Below are positions 44,900 to 55,213 of a stretch of DNA of 64,000 bases, one piece after another (positions within the stretch are counted from its first letter, which is position 1; every line of letters begins with the position of its first letter). The notes below the pieces were generated by a model. It searched no databases and was not told the DNA's origin. It saw only the letters and a program-made list of their open reading frames with translations. The stretch is taken from the NCBI RefSeq assembly GCF_011759385.1, contig NZ_JAARLY010000002.1, forward strand, positions 248,001-312,000. The letters are read 5' to 3'. This stretch comes from Oleiagrimonas sp. C23AA (GTDB lineage Bacteria; Pseudomonadota; Gammaproteobacteria; Xanthomonadales; Rhodanobacteraceae). Position numbers and translations under genes: made by a program.

Positions 44900-45811
44900 A
44901 TGATCAAGCAGCGCACGTTGAAGAACATCATCCGCGCCACCGGTGTCGGCCTGCACACGGGCGAGAAGGTCTACATGACCCTGCGTCCGGCGGCTGTCAA
45001 CACGGGTATCGTGTTTCGCCGCACCGATTTGCCGGAGCCGATGGAAATTCCGTCGCGCTGCGACTACGTCGGTGACACGCGCCTTTCCAGTACGCTGGTC
45101 AAGGATGGCGTACGCATCGGCACCGTCGAGCATCTGCTCTCGGCTATCGCTGGTCTGGGTATCGACAACGCCTATGTCGACCTGTCGGCGCCGGAAGTGC
45201 CGATCATGGATGGCAGCGCCGGCCCCTTCGTGTTCCTGCTGCAGTCGGCGGGGATCGAAGAGCAGGAGGCGCCCAAGCGCTTTATCCGCATCAAGAAGCC
45301 GGTGAAGGTGGAAGACGGTGACAAGTGGGCCCGCTTCGAGCCATTCGACGGCTTCAAGGTCGGTTTCTCCATCGATTTCGCCCATCCGATCTTTTCCAAG
45401 CGCACCTCGCATGCGGAAATCGATTTCTCCACGACCTCGTTCGTGAAGGAAGTCTCGCGCGCGCGCACTTTCGGCTTCATGCGTGACATCGAAATGCTGC
45501 GTGAGCACAATCTGGCGCTTGGCGGTTCGATGGACAACGCCGTGGTGCTCGATGACTACCGCGTGCTCAATGAAGACGGCTTGCGTTACGAGGATGAATT
45601 CGTCAAGCACAAGATCCTGGATGCCATTGGTGATCTGTACATGCTTGGCCATAGCCTGATTGGCGCCTTCTACGGGCACAAATCCGGCCACGAGCTCAAC
45701 AACAAGCTGCTTCGAGCCTTGATCGCCGATGAGGCGGCATGGGAAGAAGTGAGCTTCGACGATCCCGAGCTGGCGCCGATTTCCTACGCGCATCCGGCGC
45801 AGGCGGTCTGA
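44900..45811 (+). CDS. lpxC: UDP-3-O-acyl-GlcNAc deacetylase LpxC
   Basis: A 303-residue zinc deacetylase catalysing the committed step of lipid A synthesis. The start [20 protein letters not shown] is canonical and fixes the ATG at 44900, 16 codons into a longer open frame. Zinc ligands lie in [16 protein letters not shown] (His) and [16 protein letters not shown] (His and Asp). [12 protein letters not shown] and [11 protein letters not shown] complete the family pattern. It lies between two strong terminators and so is probably monocistronic. Confidence 0.98.
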   Translation: MIKQRTLKNIIRATGVGLHTGEKVYMTLRPAAVNTGIVFRRTDLPEPMEIPSRCDYVGDTRLSSTLVKDGVRIGTVEHLLSAIAGLGIDNAYVDLSAPEVPIMDGSAGPFVFLLQSAGIEEQEAPKRFIRIKKPVKVEDGDKWARFEPFDGFKVGFSIDFAHPIFSKRTSHAEIDFSTTSFVKEVSRARTFGFMRDIEMLREHNLALGGSMDNAVVLDDYRVLNEDGLRYEDEFVKHKILDAIGDLYMLGHSLIGAFYGHKSGHELNNKLLRALIADEAAWEEVSFDDPELAPISYAHPAQAV

Positions 45812-45865
45812 TCCTAAACATGCTTACAACTTTACCGGCCCCACAACGGATGTCGGTGGAAGGAG

Positions 45866-45898
45866 AAAAAACGGCGCTCCTGAGGCGCCGTTTTTTTT
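45866..45898. terminator. rho-independent terminator after lpxC
   Basis: AAAAAACGGCGC and GCGCCGTTTTTT form a 12-bp stem around TCCTGAG, followed by further T residues (T8 in all). It also works toward dciA on the minus strand because of the A run. Confidence 0.95.
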
Positions 45899-46010
45899 CG
45901 CGTGTGGGCTGTGTCTGCCATCGTCGATGTGATCCTCTTGCAGCCAAGGCGCATCGTTGCGGGCTTCTCAAAATTTGCTGAGACGCATCACTTTTCCCTC
46001 CACCTGAACA

Positions 46011-46019
46011 TGTTATAAA
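46011..46019 (+). promoter_or_regulatory. extended -10 promoter facing the 3' end of dciA
   Basis: TGTTATAAA is a near-perfect extended -10 (TGn plus TATAAA). It points into the antisense strand of dciA. No open reading frame with a ribosome binding site starts within 500 bases downstream. It may drive an antisense or small RNA, or the M23 peptidase-secA unit. Confidence 0.45.
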
Positions 46020-46112
46020 GGTCCGGTACGCAGTACGGGCGGTTGCCCGGCAAGGTGACGCCGGCTGCATACAGGGGACGAAGCATAAGCGCTTGCTTCG
46101 TGCGGGAAAGCG

Positions 46113-46607
46113 TTATTCGGCGAAGGAGGCCAGGCTCAGGAACAGTGAGCGCAGTTCCGGGTCAGAGATGGACGGTGCAGCAGACCTTAGGTGGTCGGCA
46201 GCGCCCTTCGAAAGTGGCATGCGTGGCGGTGGCTCCGACGGGGGCGGCGGTGGCGAACCCACTTTCACGGTGACCAGATTGGCATTGGTGCCCATGGCGC
46301 GTGCAGCTTGCAGGATATCGGCCTGCGCCACGCGGATACGGGACGCCCAGGCCGGAGATGGCACCAGAAAGACGATGCGCCCGTGTCGGACATCGGCGAG
46401 GCGAACCTGCTCGCGAATGGACGGCGCAAGTACCTGGCGCAACCGTTTATCCAGTTGATCAAGTTCGTGGGCGCGCTTGGATAGCGCCGCCACTGGCCCA
46501 CATTCGGCCAACGCACGCGGGCCGCGGTCGGGGCGTAACTTGGCACGGGATTTGGACGGTTGCACGGAGCCGAAGACACCATTAGCGAAAGACAGCATGC
46601 AGATCAT
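46113..46607 (-). CDS. dciA: DciA-type DUF721 protein (probable replicative helicase loader)
   Basis: A protein of up to 164 residues with a DUF721/DciA domain (about residues 40-115: LDQLDKRLRQVLAPSIREQV, RLADVRHGRIVFLVPSPAWA, SRIRVAQADILQAARAMG) and a Pro/Ser-rich tail. DciA is the ancestral loader of the DnaB helicase in bacteria lacking DnaC. In Pseudomonas the gene also lies between lpxC and secA, which supports the call. The start is unclear: ATG at 46607, ATG at 46598 or GTG at 46565. None has a good Shine-Dalgarno sequence. The ATG at 46598 shares the palindrome GCATGC with the start codon of the divergent peptidase gene. Confidence 0.85.
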   Translation of the reverse strand: MICMLSFANGVFGSVQPSKSRAKLRPDRGPRALAECGPVAALSKRAHELDQLDKRLRQVLAPSIREQVRLADVRHGRIVFLVPSPAWASRIRVAQADILQAARAMGTNANLVTVKVGSPPPPPSEPPPRMPLSKGAADHLRSAAPSISDPELRSLFLSLASFAE

Positions 46608-47526
46608 ACTCGTCTCGCGTCATCAAAAGGCGCCCAAAACCTACGATCTCTCCCAACGCGCGGTGCGATTTCGCCTGGCCGGCCTGGTGGCTGGTGCCGG
46701 TGTGGTGTTGGCCGGGCTCGGCGCGGCGGTGGCGCTGGCGGTGGCCAGCCCCAATGGCCGCACGGTGTCGGAAATCGACGCGCTGCATCACACCATTGCC
46801 ACTCAGAATCACCAGCTGGCCGAGGTACGCGCTGACGCACAGCGCGACGTCAACGCGCTGGCGGTGAAGCTGGGCGAGCTGCAGGCGCAGTCAGTGCGGC
46901 TCAATGCGCTGGGTGAGCGTCTGACCCAGGCCGGCAAGCTGGATGATGGCGAGTTCAATTTCGATCAGCCGCCGGCCGTGGGCGGTCCGGATACCGGCGC
47001 CGAAGGTGCCTATGCGCTGCCGTCCTCGCTCGATCACAGCATCAATCAGCTGGCCGGCCAGTTCGCCAGTCAGCAATCGCAGCTGCAGGCGCTGGAAGAC
47101 ATGCTGCTGGACCGCAAAGTGGCTTCCAGCCTGCGCCCGACCGGTATGCCAGTCGGCGGCTATATTTCTTCATACTTCGGCGCTCGCGTCGATCCCATCA
47201 ACGGGCATCGTGAGTTTCACTCCGGTCTGGACATCGCCGCCCCCGATGGCAGCGCCGTGCACGCGGTGGCCGAAGGCATCGTCACCTACGCCGGCAGGCG
47301 TCGTGGTTACGGCAACGTGGTCGAGGTAGACCACGGCAATGGCTACATGACCCGCTTTGCCCACAACAGCAAATTGCTGGTGCACCCGGGCGAGCGCGTG
47401 CGTATCGGCCAGGTGCTGGCCAGATCCGGCTCTACCGGGCGCTCCACGGGTCCTCATGTGCATTTTGAAGTCTGGTACAAGGGTCGCCCGGTCAACCCGC
47501 TGGCATACGTGCGCAGCCACCGCTGA
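46597..47526 (+). CDS. M23 family peptidase, membrane-anchored with coiled coil
   Basis: A 309-residue protein with an N-terminal membrane helix (about residues 27-50) and a periplasmic coiled coil (about 58-115). A C-terminal LytM/M23 domain (about 190-305) follows. Zinc and catalytic residues are present: H-S-G-L-D (HxxxD), and HVHFEV near the end. It is therefore probably an active peptidoglycan endopeptidase or a NlpD/EnvC-like factor; the intact HxxxD and HxH argue for activity. It is divergent from dciA with overlapping starts and 184 bases upstream of secA, in the usual Pseudomonas/Xanthomonas order. Confidence 0.9.
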   Translation: MQIILVSRHQKAPKTYDLSQRAVRFRLAGLVAGAGVVLAGLGAAVALAVASPNGRTVSEIDALHHTIATQNHQLAEVRADAQRDVNALAVKLGELQAQSVRLNALGERLTQAGKLDDGEFNFDQPPAVGGPDTGAEGAYALPSSLDHSINQLAGQFASQQSQLQALEDMLLDRKVASSLRPTGMPVGGYISSYFGARVDPINGHREFHSGLDIAAPDGSAVHAVAEGIVTYAGRRRGYGNVVEVDHGNGYMTRFAHNSKLLVHPGERVRIGQVLARSGSTGRSTGPHVHFEVWYKGRPVNPLAYVRSHR

Positions 47527-47710
47527 ATCTCTTTTTCCCCCGCGTTGGATGGTGTGACTGGGCGCGTGGTGCAGCGGCCGCCTCTTGAAAGCGATGGGCG
47601 GTGACGCCATGCCACGGACATAGCTGGCGCCAGCCGTAGTATGATCGACTATTCGCCCGCGCAAGTTGCCACCGCGCGGTCATCCGTTTATCTGGAATTA
47701 CGGACGTTCG

Positions 47711-50425
<2,715 letters not shown>

Positions 50426-50457
50426 GTCTCGACTTTGCCAAGGCAGGCCACGGAAAA

Positions 50458-50481
50458 GCCGCCCAACTGGGCGGCTTTTTT
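50458..50481. terminator. rho-independent terminator after secA
   Basis: GCCGCCC and GGGCGGC around AACT, with a T6 run at 50476-50481 and four As on the other side (50454-50457), so it also works for the convergent apaH transcript. Confidence 0.93.
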
Positions 50482-50513
50482 ATTGTTCAATCGACGAGGG
50501 CTGGCGCCGGTAC

Positions 50514-51362
50514 TCAGTCGGCGTCAGGGGGGCGCTGGCGGTGTGGCTCGGCGGCGACGCTGATGTAGCGCGGCTCCTCGCTATCCAGTCTCAGCGCAGT
50601 CAGGTGGCCGCCCCACACGCAGCCGGTATCGATCGCGTGCACGCCGAAGCCGGCGAAGCGGTCCAGCGCCGACCAGTGACCACAGACAATACGCAGATGG
50701 CGCTGGCGCATGCCGGGCACCTCGAACCACGGGTACAGGCCGGGCTTTTGCGTACCCGGCACGCCCTTGTGTTCGAAATCGATACGACCGCGTACATCGC
50801 AGTAGCGCATACGCGTAAGCACGTTGATGCTGGCGCGCAGGCGGTCGATGCCACGCAGGCGTGGCGTCCATGTGGCCGGCTTGTTGCCGAACAGGTTGCG
50901 TAGCAGCCGACGGTGCTTGCCGCCCTGCAACTCGCGCTCGATCTCGCTGGCCGAGCGCAGTGCCTGGCGCAGCGTCCATTGCGGTGCCAGGCCGGCGTGC
51001 ACCATCGTCCAGTTGAGTTCGGCGTCGTGGTGCATCAGTTTCTGGCCGCGCAGCCAATCCAGCAGGCTGTCACGGTCCGGCGCAAACAGCACCGCACGCA
51101 GTTCCGGATTGACCCGTGCCTGGGCCTCTTCGGTGCGCTCGGCAATGGCCAGCAGGCTCAGGTCGTGATTGCCCAGGGTGATGATGGTTGAGGCCGAGAG
51201 ACTCTGGATCAGACGCAGCGTCTCCAGCGACTGCCCGCCACGATTGATCAGGTCACCGCAGAACCAGAGTTTATCTGCGGCCGGATCGAAATCCAGCTTG
51301 TCCAGCAAACGTTGCAGCTCGGGGTAGCATCCCTGTACGTCGCCGATCGCATAGACGGCCAT
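50514..51362 (-). CDS. apaH: symmetrical diadenosine tetraphosphatase
   Basis: A 282-residue metallophosphoesterase that hydrolyses Ap4A to two ADP and decaps Np4-capped RNA. The phosphatase motifs are AIGDVQGCYPELQRLL, WFCGDLINRGGQSLE and TLGNHDLSLLAIA, with MVHAGLAPQW and FAGFGVHAIDTGCVWGG farther on. The start is the ATG at 51362. It closes the lptD-surA-pdxA-rsmA-apaG-apaH block and converges with secA. The C-terminus is short and Pro/Arg-rich. Confidence 0.95.
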   Translation of the reverse strand: MAVYAIGDVQGCYPELQRLLDKLDFDPAADKLWFCGDLINRGGQSLETLRLIQSLSASTIITLGNHDLSLLAIAERTEEAQARVNPELRAVLFAPDRDSLLDWLRGQKLMHHDAELNWTMVHAGLAPQWTLRQALRSASEIERELQGGKHRRLLRNLFGNKPATWTPRLRGIDRLRASINVLTRMRYCDVRGRIDFEHKGVPGTQKPGLYPWFEVPGMRQRHLRIVCGHWSALDRFAGFGVHAIDTGCVWGGHLTALRLDSEEPRYISVAAEPHRQRPPDAD

Positions 51363-51483
51363 TACGTGTCCTCGCCGAGCGCCAGGCCGCCTCGTGCGGC
51401 GGCGCGTCGTGTGTTGCTTGGCGCCGCGCCGGTCACACTGGCCGCGAGGCCAGGGGCGGGAGCCTGGGGTTCGGGTACGGCCA

Positions 51484-51867
51484 TCAATGCAGCGTGCGCG
51501 GTATCGACAGCGTGAAGGTGGGAATGTTCGCCTCGAACGTGGTGCCATCGTCAGCCACCATCCGGTAACTGCCCTGCATGGTGCCCACCGAGGTGTCCAG
51601 GACGGCGCCGGAAGTGTATTCGAAGCGTTCGCCCGGACGCATCCAGGGCTGCTCGCCGACCACGCCATCGCCGGCCACTTCCTCGACCTTGCCATTGGCG
51701 TCGGTGATGACCCAGCGGCGGGCGACCAGCTGCGCACCGACCTTGCCCGCATTATGCAGGCGCACGGTATAGGCAAATACGAAGCGGTCGTTGTCCGGCT
51801 CGGATTGATCGGGGACGAAGCGCGACTCGACGCTGACGTCGATGGCGTACGGGGATTTTCCACTCAT
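51484..51867 (-). CDS. apaG: ApaG/Co2+-Mg2+ efflux-associated domain protein
   Basis: A 127-residue single-domain protein with an immunoglobulin-like beta fold. It has the conserved blocks [60 protein letters not shown] and [12 protein letters not shown]. Its biochemical role is unknown; it has been tied to ApaH function and metal sensitivity. Homologues begin near the ATG at 51867 ([13 protein letters not shown]); a GTG at 51897 is possible. There is no Shine-Dalgarno sequence, and GACAAT lies seven bases before the ATG, so a leaderless start is possible. Confidence 0.93.
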   Translation of the reverse strand: MSGKSPYAIDVSVESRFVPDQSEPDNDRFVFAYTVRLHNAGKVGAQLVARRWVITDANGKVEEVAGDGVVGEQPWMRPGERFEYTSGAVLDTSVGTMQGSYRMVADDGTTFEANIPTFTLSIPRTLH

Positions 51868-51924
51868 GAGGGGGATTGTCCGGTAGTCGCCGCGCACGGG
51901 GCAAGCCCGGCGCGCGGCTGCGCT

Positions 51925-52710
51925 TCAGGCGGCGGCGTCGGCCAGCGCCTGGCAAAGCTGCACGTAGCCTTGCGGTGGCACGGTTTCGGCGCGGGCCTTG
52001 GGGTCGATCCCCGCCGCCTGGATCTGTTCAGCCGTGGCCAGCTGGCGCAATGCATTGGAGAGCGTCTTGCGCCGTTGCGCGAACGCGGCCTTGACCACGC
52101 GTTCCAGCAGCGCGGTATCGGTCTGTGGGCGTTCAGCCGGCGGCCTTGGCACCATGCGCACCACCGCCGAGTCAACCTTCGGAGGTGGCCGGAACGCGCC
52201 GGGCGGCACCACGAACAGCGGCTCGACCCGACACACCAATTGCAGCATCACGCTGAGTCGGCCGTAGGTCTTGCTACCGGGCTCGGCCGCCATGCGATCG
52301 ACCACTTCCTTTTGCAGCATGAAGTGCATGTCGGCGATGGCGTCCAGGTGCTCGACGCAGTGGAACAGGATCGGGCTGGAGATGTAATAGGGCAGGTTGC
52401 CGGCGATGCGCAGTTTGCCACCCGCAGCCATGGCGGTGAGGTCCACCTTCAATACATCGGACTGCACGATGCTCAGTTCGCCGACTTCGGCTGCGGCTGC
52501 GGTAAGGCGTGGCAGCAGGTCGGTATCGAGCTCGATCGCCGTCATGCGGCGAGCGACCTTGAGCAGCGGCAGCGTGAGCGCGCCCTCGCCGGGGCCGATC
52601 TCGACCACGCAATCCTCGTCGCGTGGCGCGATGGCGGCGACGATGCGGTCGATGTAGCGGCGCTCATGCAGAAAATGCTGGCCGAAATGTTTCTTGGGTC
52701 GGGCGTTCAT
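51925..52710 (-). CDS. rsmA: 16S rRNA (adenine-1518/1519 N6,N6)-dimethyltransferase
   Basis: A 261-residue enzyme (KsgA) that dimethylates two adenines in the 3' hairpin of 16S rRNA and acts as a late ribosome-assembly checkpoint. Motifs: KHFGQHFLHERRYIDRIV, SAM motif VVEIGPGEGALTLPLLKVA, and catalytic NLPYYISSPILFH. VPPGAFRPPPKVDSAVVRM marks the C-terminal domain. It overlaps pdxA by four bases. Confidence 0.97.
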   Translation of the reverse strand: MNARPKKHFGQHFLHERRYIDRIVAAIAPRDEDCVVEIGPGEGALTLPLLKVARRMTAIELDTDLLPRLTAAAAEVGELSIVQSDVLKVDLTAMAAGGKLRIAGNLPYYISSPILFHCVEHLDAIADMHFMLQKEVVDRMAAEPGSKTYGRLSVMLQLVCRVEPLFVVPPGAFRPPPKVDSAVVRMVPRPPAERPQTDTALLERVVKAAFAQRRKTLSNALRQLATAEQIQAAGIDPKARAETVPPQGYVQLCQALADAAA

Positions 52711-53705
52711 GCGTGTGTCTGCGGCTGGGCCAGGCGCAAGGCCAGGTGCGCGGCGGCGATCAGGCTGGAGGCATCGGCGCGACCGCTGCCGGCCAGGTCC
52801 AGAGCGGTGCCGTGGTCGACCGAGGTGCGCACGAAAGGCAGCCCGAGGGTGATATTGACGGTGCGATCGAAGGCTTCGGACTTGAGCACCGGCAGCGCCT
52901 GATCGTGATACATGGCAAGCACCGCGTCGTAGCGCGAACGCATGCCCGGCACGAAGGCGGTATCGGCCGGCAGCGGTCCGAGCAACTGCATGCCTTGGGC
53001 GCGCAGCGCCTCCAGGGTGGGCGTGATGACGCGAATTTCCTCATCGCCCAGGTGACCGCCTTCACCGGCATGCGGGTTGAGTCCCAGCACGGCGATGCGT
53101 GGTGCGGCAAGCGCGAAGCGTTCGACGAGTGCGGTATGCAAGGTGCCCAGCACCCGCTCAAGGCGTTCCCGGGTAACGGCCGAGGGCACCGCCGAGAGTG
53201 GCATGTGGGTAGTGGCCAGCGCCACGCGAAGTTCGTCGCTGGCCAGCATCATCACCACATCGCAGCCGGCGCGCTGGGCAAAAAACTCGGTATGGCCGGA
53301 AAACGGTTCGCCGGCATCGTTGATCACCGATTTTTGTACTGGCGCGGTGACCACGGCGGCGTATTCGCCATCCAGGCAGCCATCGGCGGCGCGGCTCAGG
53401 GTGGCCAGCACGTGGAAGGCGTTGCGTGGATCGAGCTTGCCCGGAGTTTCCTCGGCGCGCAGCGGCACCGGGTGCACGTGCAACATGCCTGGCGCGCGCA
53501 TCTGTCGCGACGTGCCATCATCGATCTGGATATCCAGGGAAAGACCGCACCGCGCGGCGGCGCGGTGCAGCAGATCGGGATCGCTGATGGCGATCAGGTC
53601 GGCGGCCAGAGGTGTATGCGCCAGCCGCGCGACCAGTTCCGGGCCGACACCTGCCGGATCGCCGGCAGTGACGGCCAGCCGCGGCAGGGCCGCGGCGCGA
53701 CTCAC
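52707..53705 (-). CDS. pdxA: 4-hydroxythreonine-4-phosphate dehydrogenase
   Basis: A 332-residue NAD-dependent enzyme of the DXP-dependent pyridoxal phosphate pathway. Signatures: LAVTAGDPAGVGPELVARL at the N-terminus, TAPVQKSVINDAGEPFSGHT, LGLNPHAGEGGHLGDEE and MYHDQALPVLKSEAFD with the metal-binding histidines. QTF-type ends are replaced by FVRTSVDHGTALDLAGSG as in the family. It overlaps surA and rsmA by four bases each. Confidence 0.96.
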   Translation of the reverse strand: MSRAAALPRLAVTAGDPAGVGPELVARLAHTPLAADLIAISDPDLLHRAAARCGLSLDIQIDDGTSRQMRAPGMLHVHPVPLRAEETPGKLDPRNAFHVLATLSRAADGCLDGEYAAVVTAPVQKSVINDAGEPFSGHTEFFAQRAGCDVVMMLASDELRVALATTHMPLSAVPSAVTRERLERVLGTLHTALVERFALAAPRIAVLGLNPHAGEGGHLGDEEIRVITPTLEALRAQGMQLLGPLPADTAFVPGMRSRYDAVLAMYHDQALPVLKSEAFDRTVNITLGLPFVRTSVDHGTALDLAGSGRADASSLIAAAHLALRLAQPQTHA

Positions 53706-55054
53706 GAGCTGGCCTTGTCGCTATCTGAGGGCTCGCGCAGCGACGGCACCAGAATGTGCACGTACGAGGTTGAGCGCAGGTTGCGCAGGAAGTCCTCGTA
53801 GGCCTGCTCGGCCTTGCGGTTGGTGATCGCCGCACGCGCCTGCTGGCGCTGCACTTCGTCGGTGCGGTCGGCCTTGCGCGTGCCCAGGCGCTGAAGGATG
53901 TGCCAGCCACCTTGGGTATGGAACGGCTGTGATACCTGGTTGTCGTTCAGCGACTTCAGCTTGACGGCCACAGCGGTGCCCCAGGCGTCGACCGGGAACC
54001 AGCCCATGTCGCCACCGATGTTCGCGGTGGTGTCATCGTCGGAGTCCTTCTTGGCCAGCTTGGCAAAGTCGGCGTGCTTGTCGACGATTTGGTGGTAGAT
54101 CTTCTCGGCCTTGGCCTTGGCCTGCGCATCGGTCAGCAGGGCCGACGGCTGGATCATGATCTGGCGCGCGTGATACTCAGTGATCATCTTGCGCTCGGGC
54201 TGGCGGCGCGCGATCAGCTTCAGGATGTGGAAGGCGTTGGGGCCGCGCATGGGCGGGGTAACCTCGCCGCCATGCATTTTCTTGACCACGTCGGTGAACG
54301 CCGGCGGCAGCGCATCCAGACGGCGCCAACCCAGGTCACCACCATCCAGCGCGTCTTGGGCATCGGAGTAGCGGATCGCCGCGGCGTTGAAATCCATGCC
54401 GCCGTGAATGGCCTGCTCGGCCTGCTTGGCTTTGGCCGCAGCCTGCTGGATCTGCTGAGCGCTGGCGCCGCTCGGGATCGAGATCTGGATGTGGGCCAGA
54501 TGCACTTCGCCGGCCTTGAAAGCGGGGCTGTTGAGCAGGTTGTTGATCTCGGCGTCGGTAACCTGCACCTGGTCGTGCACCACGCCCTGACGCAGGCGCT
54601 GCACCATGATCTGGTCGGCCAGCTGGCGCTGGAAGGCGCCAAAGCTCATGCCCTGGCTCTGGATGGCCTGGCGCAGCTGGTCGATCGACATGTGATTCTG
54701 GCGCGCCACATTCTGCGCCGCCTGGCTTACTTCCTGGTCGGACACGTGCACGCCGTTCTGCTCGGCGCGCTGCACCTGCAGACGCATCAGCACCAGACGC
54801 TCAAGTACCTGGCGGCGCAGCACGTTGTCCGGTGGCAGCTTCTGAGGGTCGCTGGCGTACTGCTGCTTGACTTGCGCCACGGCCTGGTCAAGTTCGCTCT
54901 GCAGCACTATGCCGTCTTCGACCACGGCGACGATGCGGTCCAGGCGCTGTGAGCCGCCCGATTGATTGGCAGGGCCGGACAGCAACTGGGCGCGGGCGTA
55001 CGGGGCGGCCAGCAAGGCCAGCGTAAGGAGAACAAAGGCGGAAATCTGCTTCAT
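53702..55054 (-). CDS. surA: periplasmic chaperone/peptidyl-prolyl isomerase SurA
   Basis: A 450-residue periplasmic chaperone for outer-membrane proteins, including LptD next door. The signal peptide is residues 1-22 (MKQISAFVLLTLALLAAPYA). The N-terminal chaperone domain begins LDRIVAVVEDGIVLQSELDQ. Two parvulin domains follow (about residues 175-275 with LAHIQISIPS, and 290-390 with EYHARQIMIQPS), and a C-terminal helix closes the core. The ATG at 55054 is chosen because it gives the signal peptide; the frame is open upstream to 55180. Confidence 0.95.
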   Translation of the reverse strand: MKQISAFVLLTLALLAAPYARAQLLSGPANQSGGSQRLDRIVAVVEDGIVLQSELDQAVAQVKQQYASDPQKLPPDNVLRRQVLERLVLMRLQVQRAEQNGVHVSDQEVSQAAQNVARQNHMSIDQLRQAIQSQGMSFGAFQRQLADQIMVQRLRQGVVHDQVQVTDAEINNLLNSPAFKAGEVHLAHIQISIPSGASAQQIQQAAAKAKQAEQAIHGGMDFNAAAIRYSDAQDALDGGDLGWRRLDALPPAFTDVVKKMHGGEVTPPMRGPNAFHILKLIARRQPERKMITEYHARQIMIQPSALLTDAQAKAKAEKIYHQIVDKHADFAKLAKKDSDDDTTANIGGDMGWFPVDAWGTAVAVKLKSLNDNQVSQPFHTQGGWHILQRLGTRKADRTDEVQRQQARAAITNRKAEQAYEDFLRNLRSTSYVHILVPSLREPSDSDKASS

Positions 55055-55213
55055 CGGGACACAACCTGATGGGCGCGCGAAGCACGCGTGCTCGGGCGGA
55101 TTTGTGGATCCGGCGCGGCGGCAATGCCGCCGGTCGGCCATAAAGATGTCAGTGCAGACCGGTGCACGAAGGGCGGCCACACCACGGGTGAGGCCGCGCG
55201 GCCAACGTGGGCC

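Larger units (their letters stand above)
45812..46112. other. lpxC-dciA convergent gap, 301 bases
   Basis: It contains the strong lpxC terminator (45866-45898) and an extended -10 element on the plus strand at 46011-46019. After that comes a hairpin-capable segment, ACGAAGC/GCTTCGT, at about 46078-46101. No gene on the plus strand begins here until the peptidase at 46597. The segment could encode a small RNA or the 5' leader of the peptidase-secA transcript. Confidence 0.5.
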
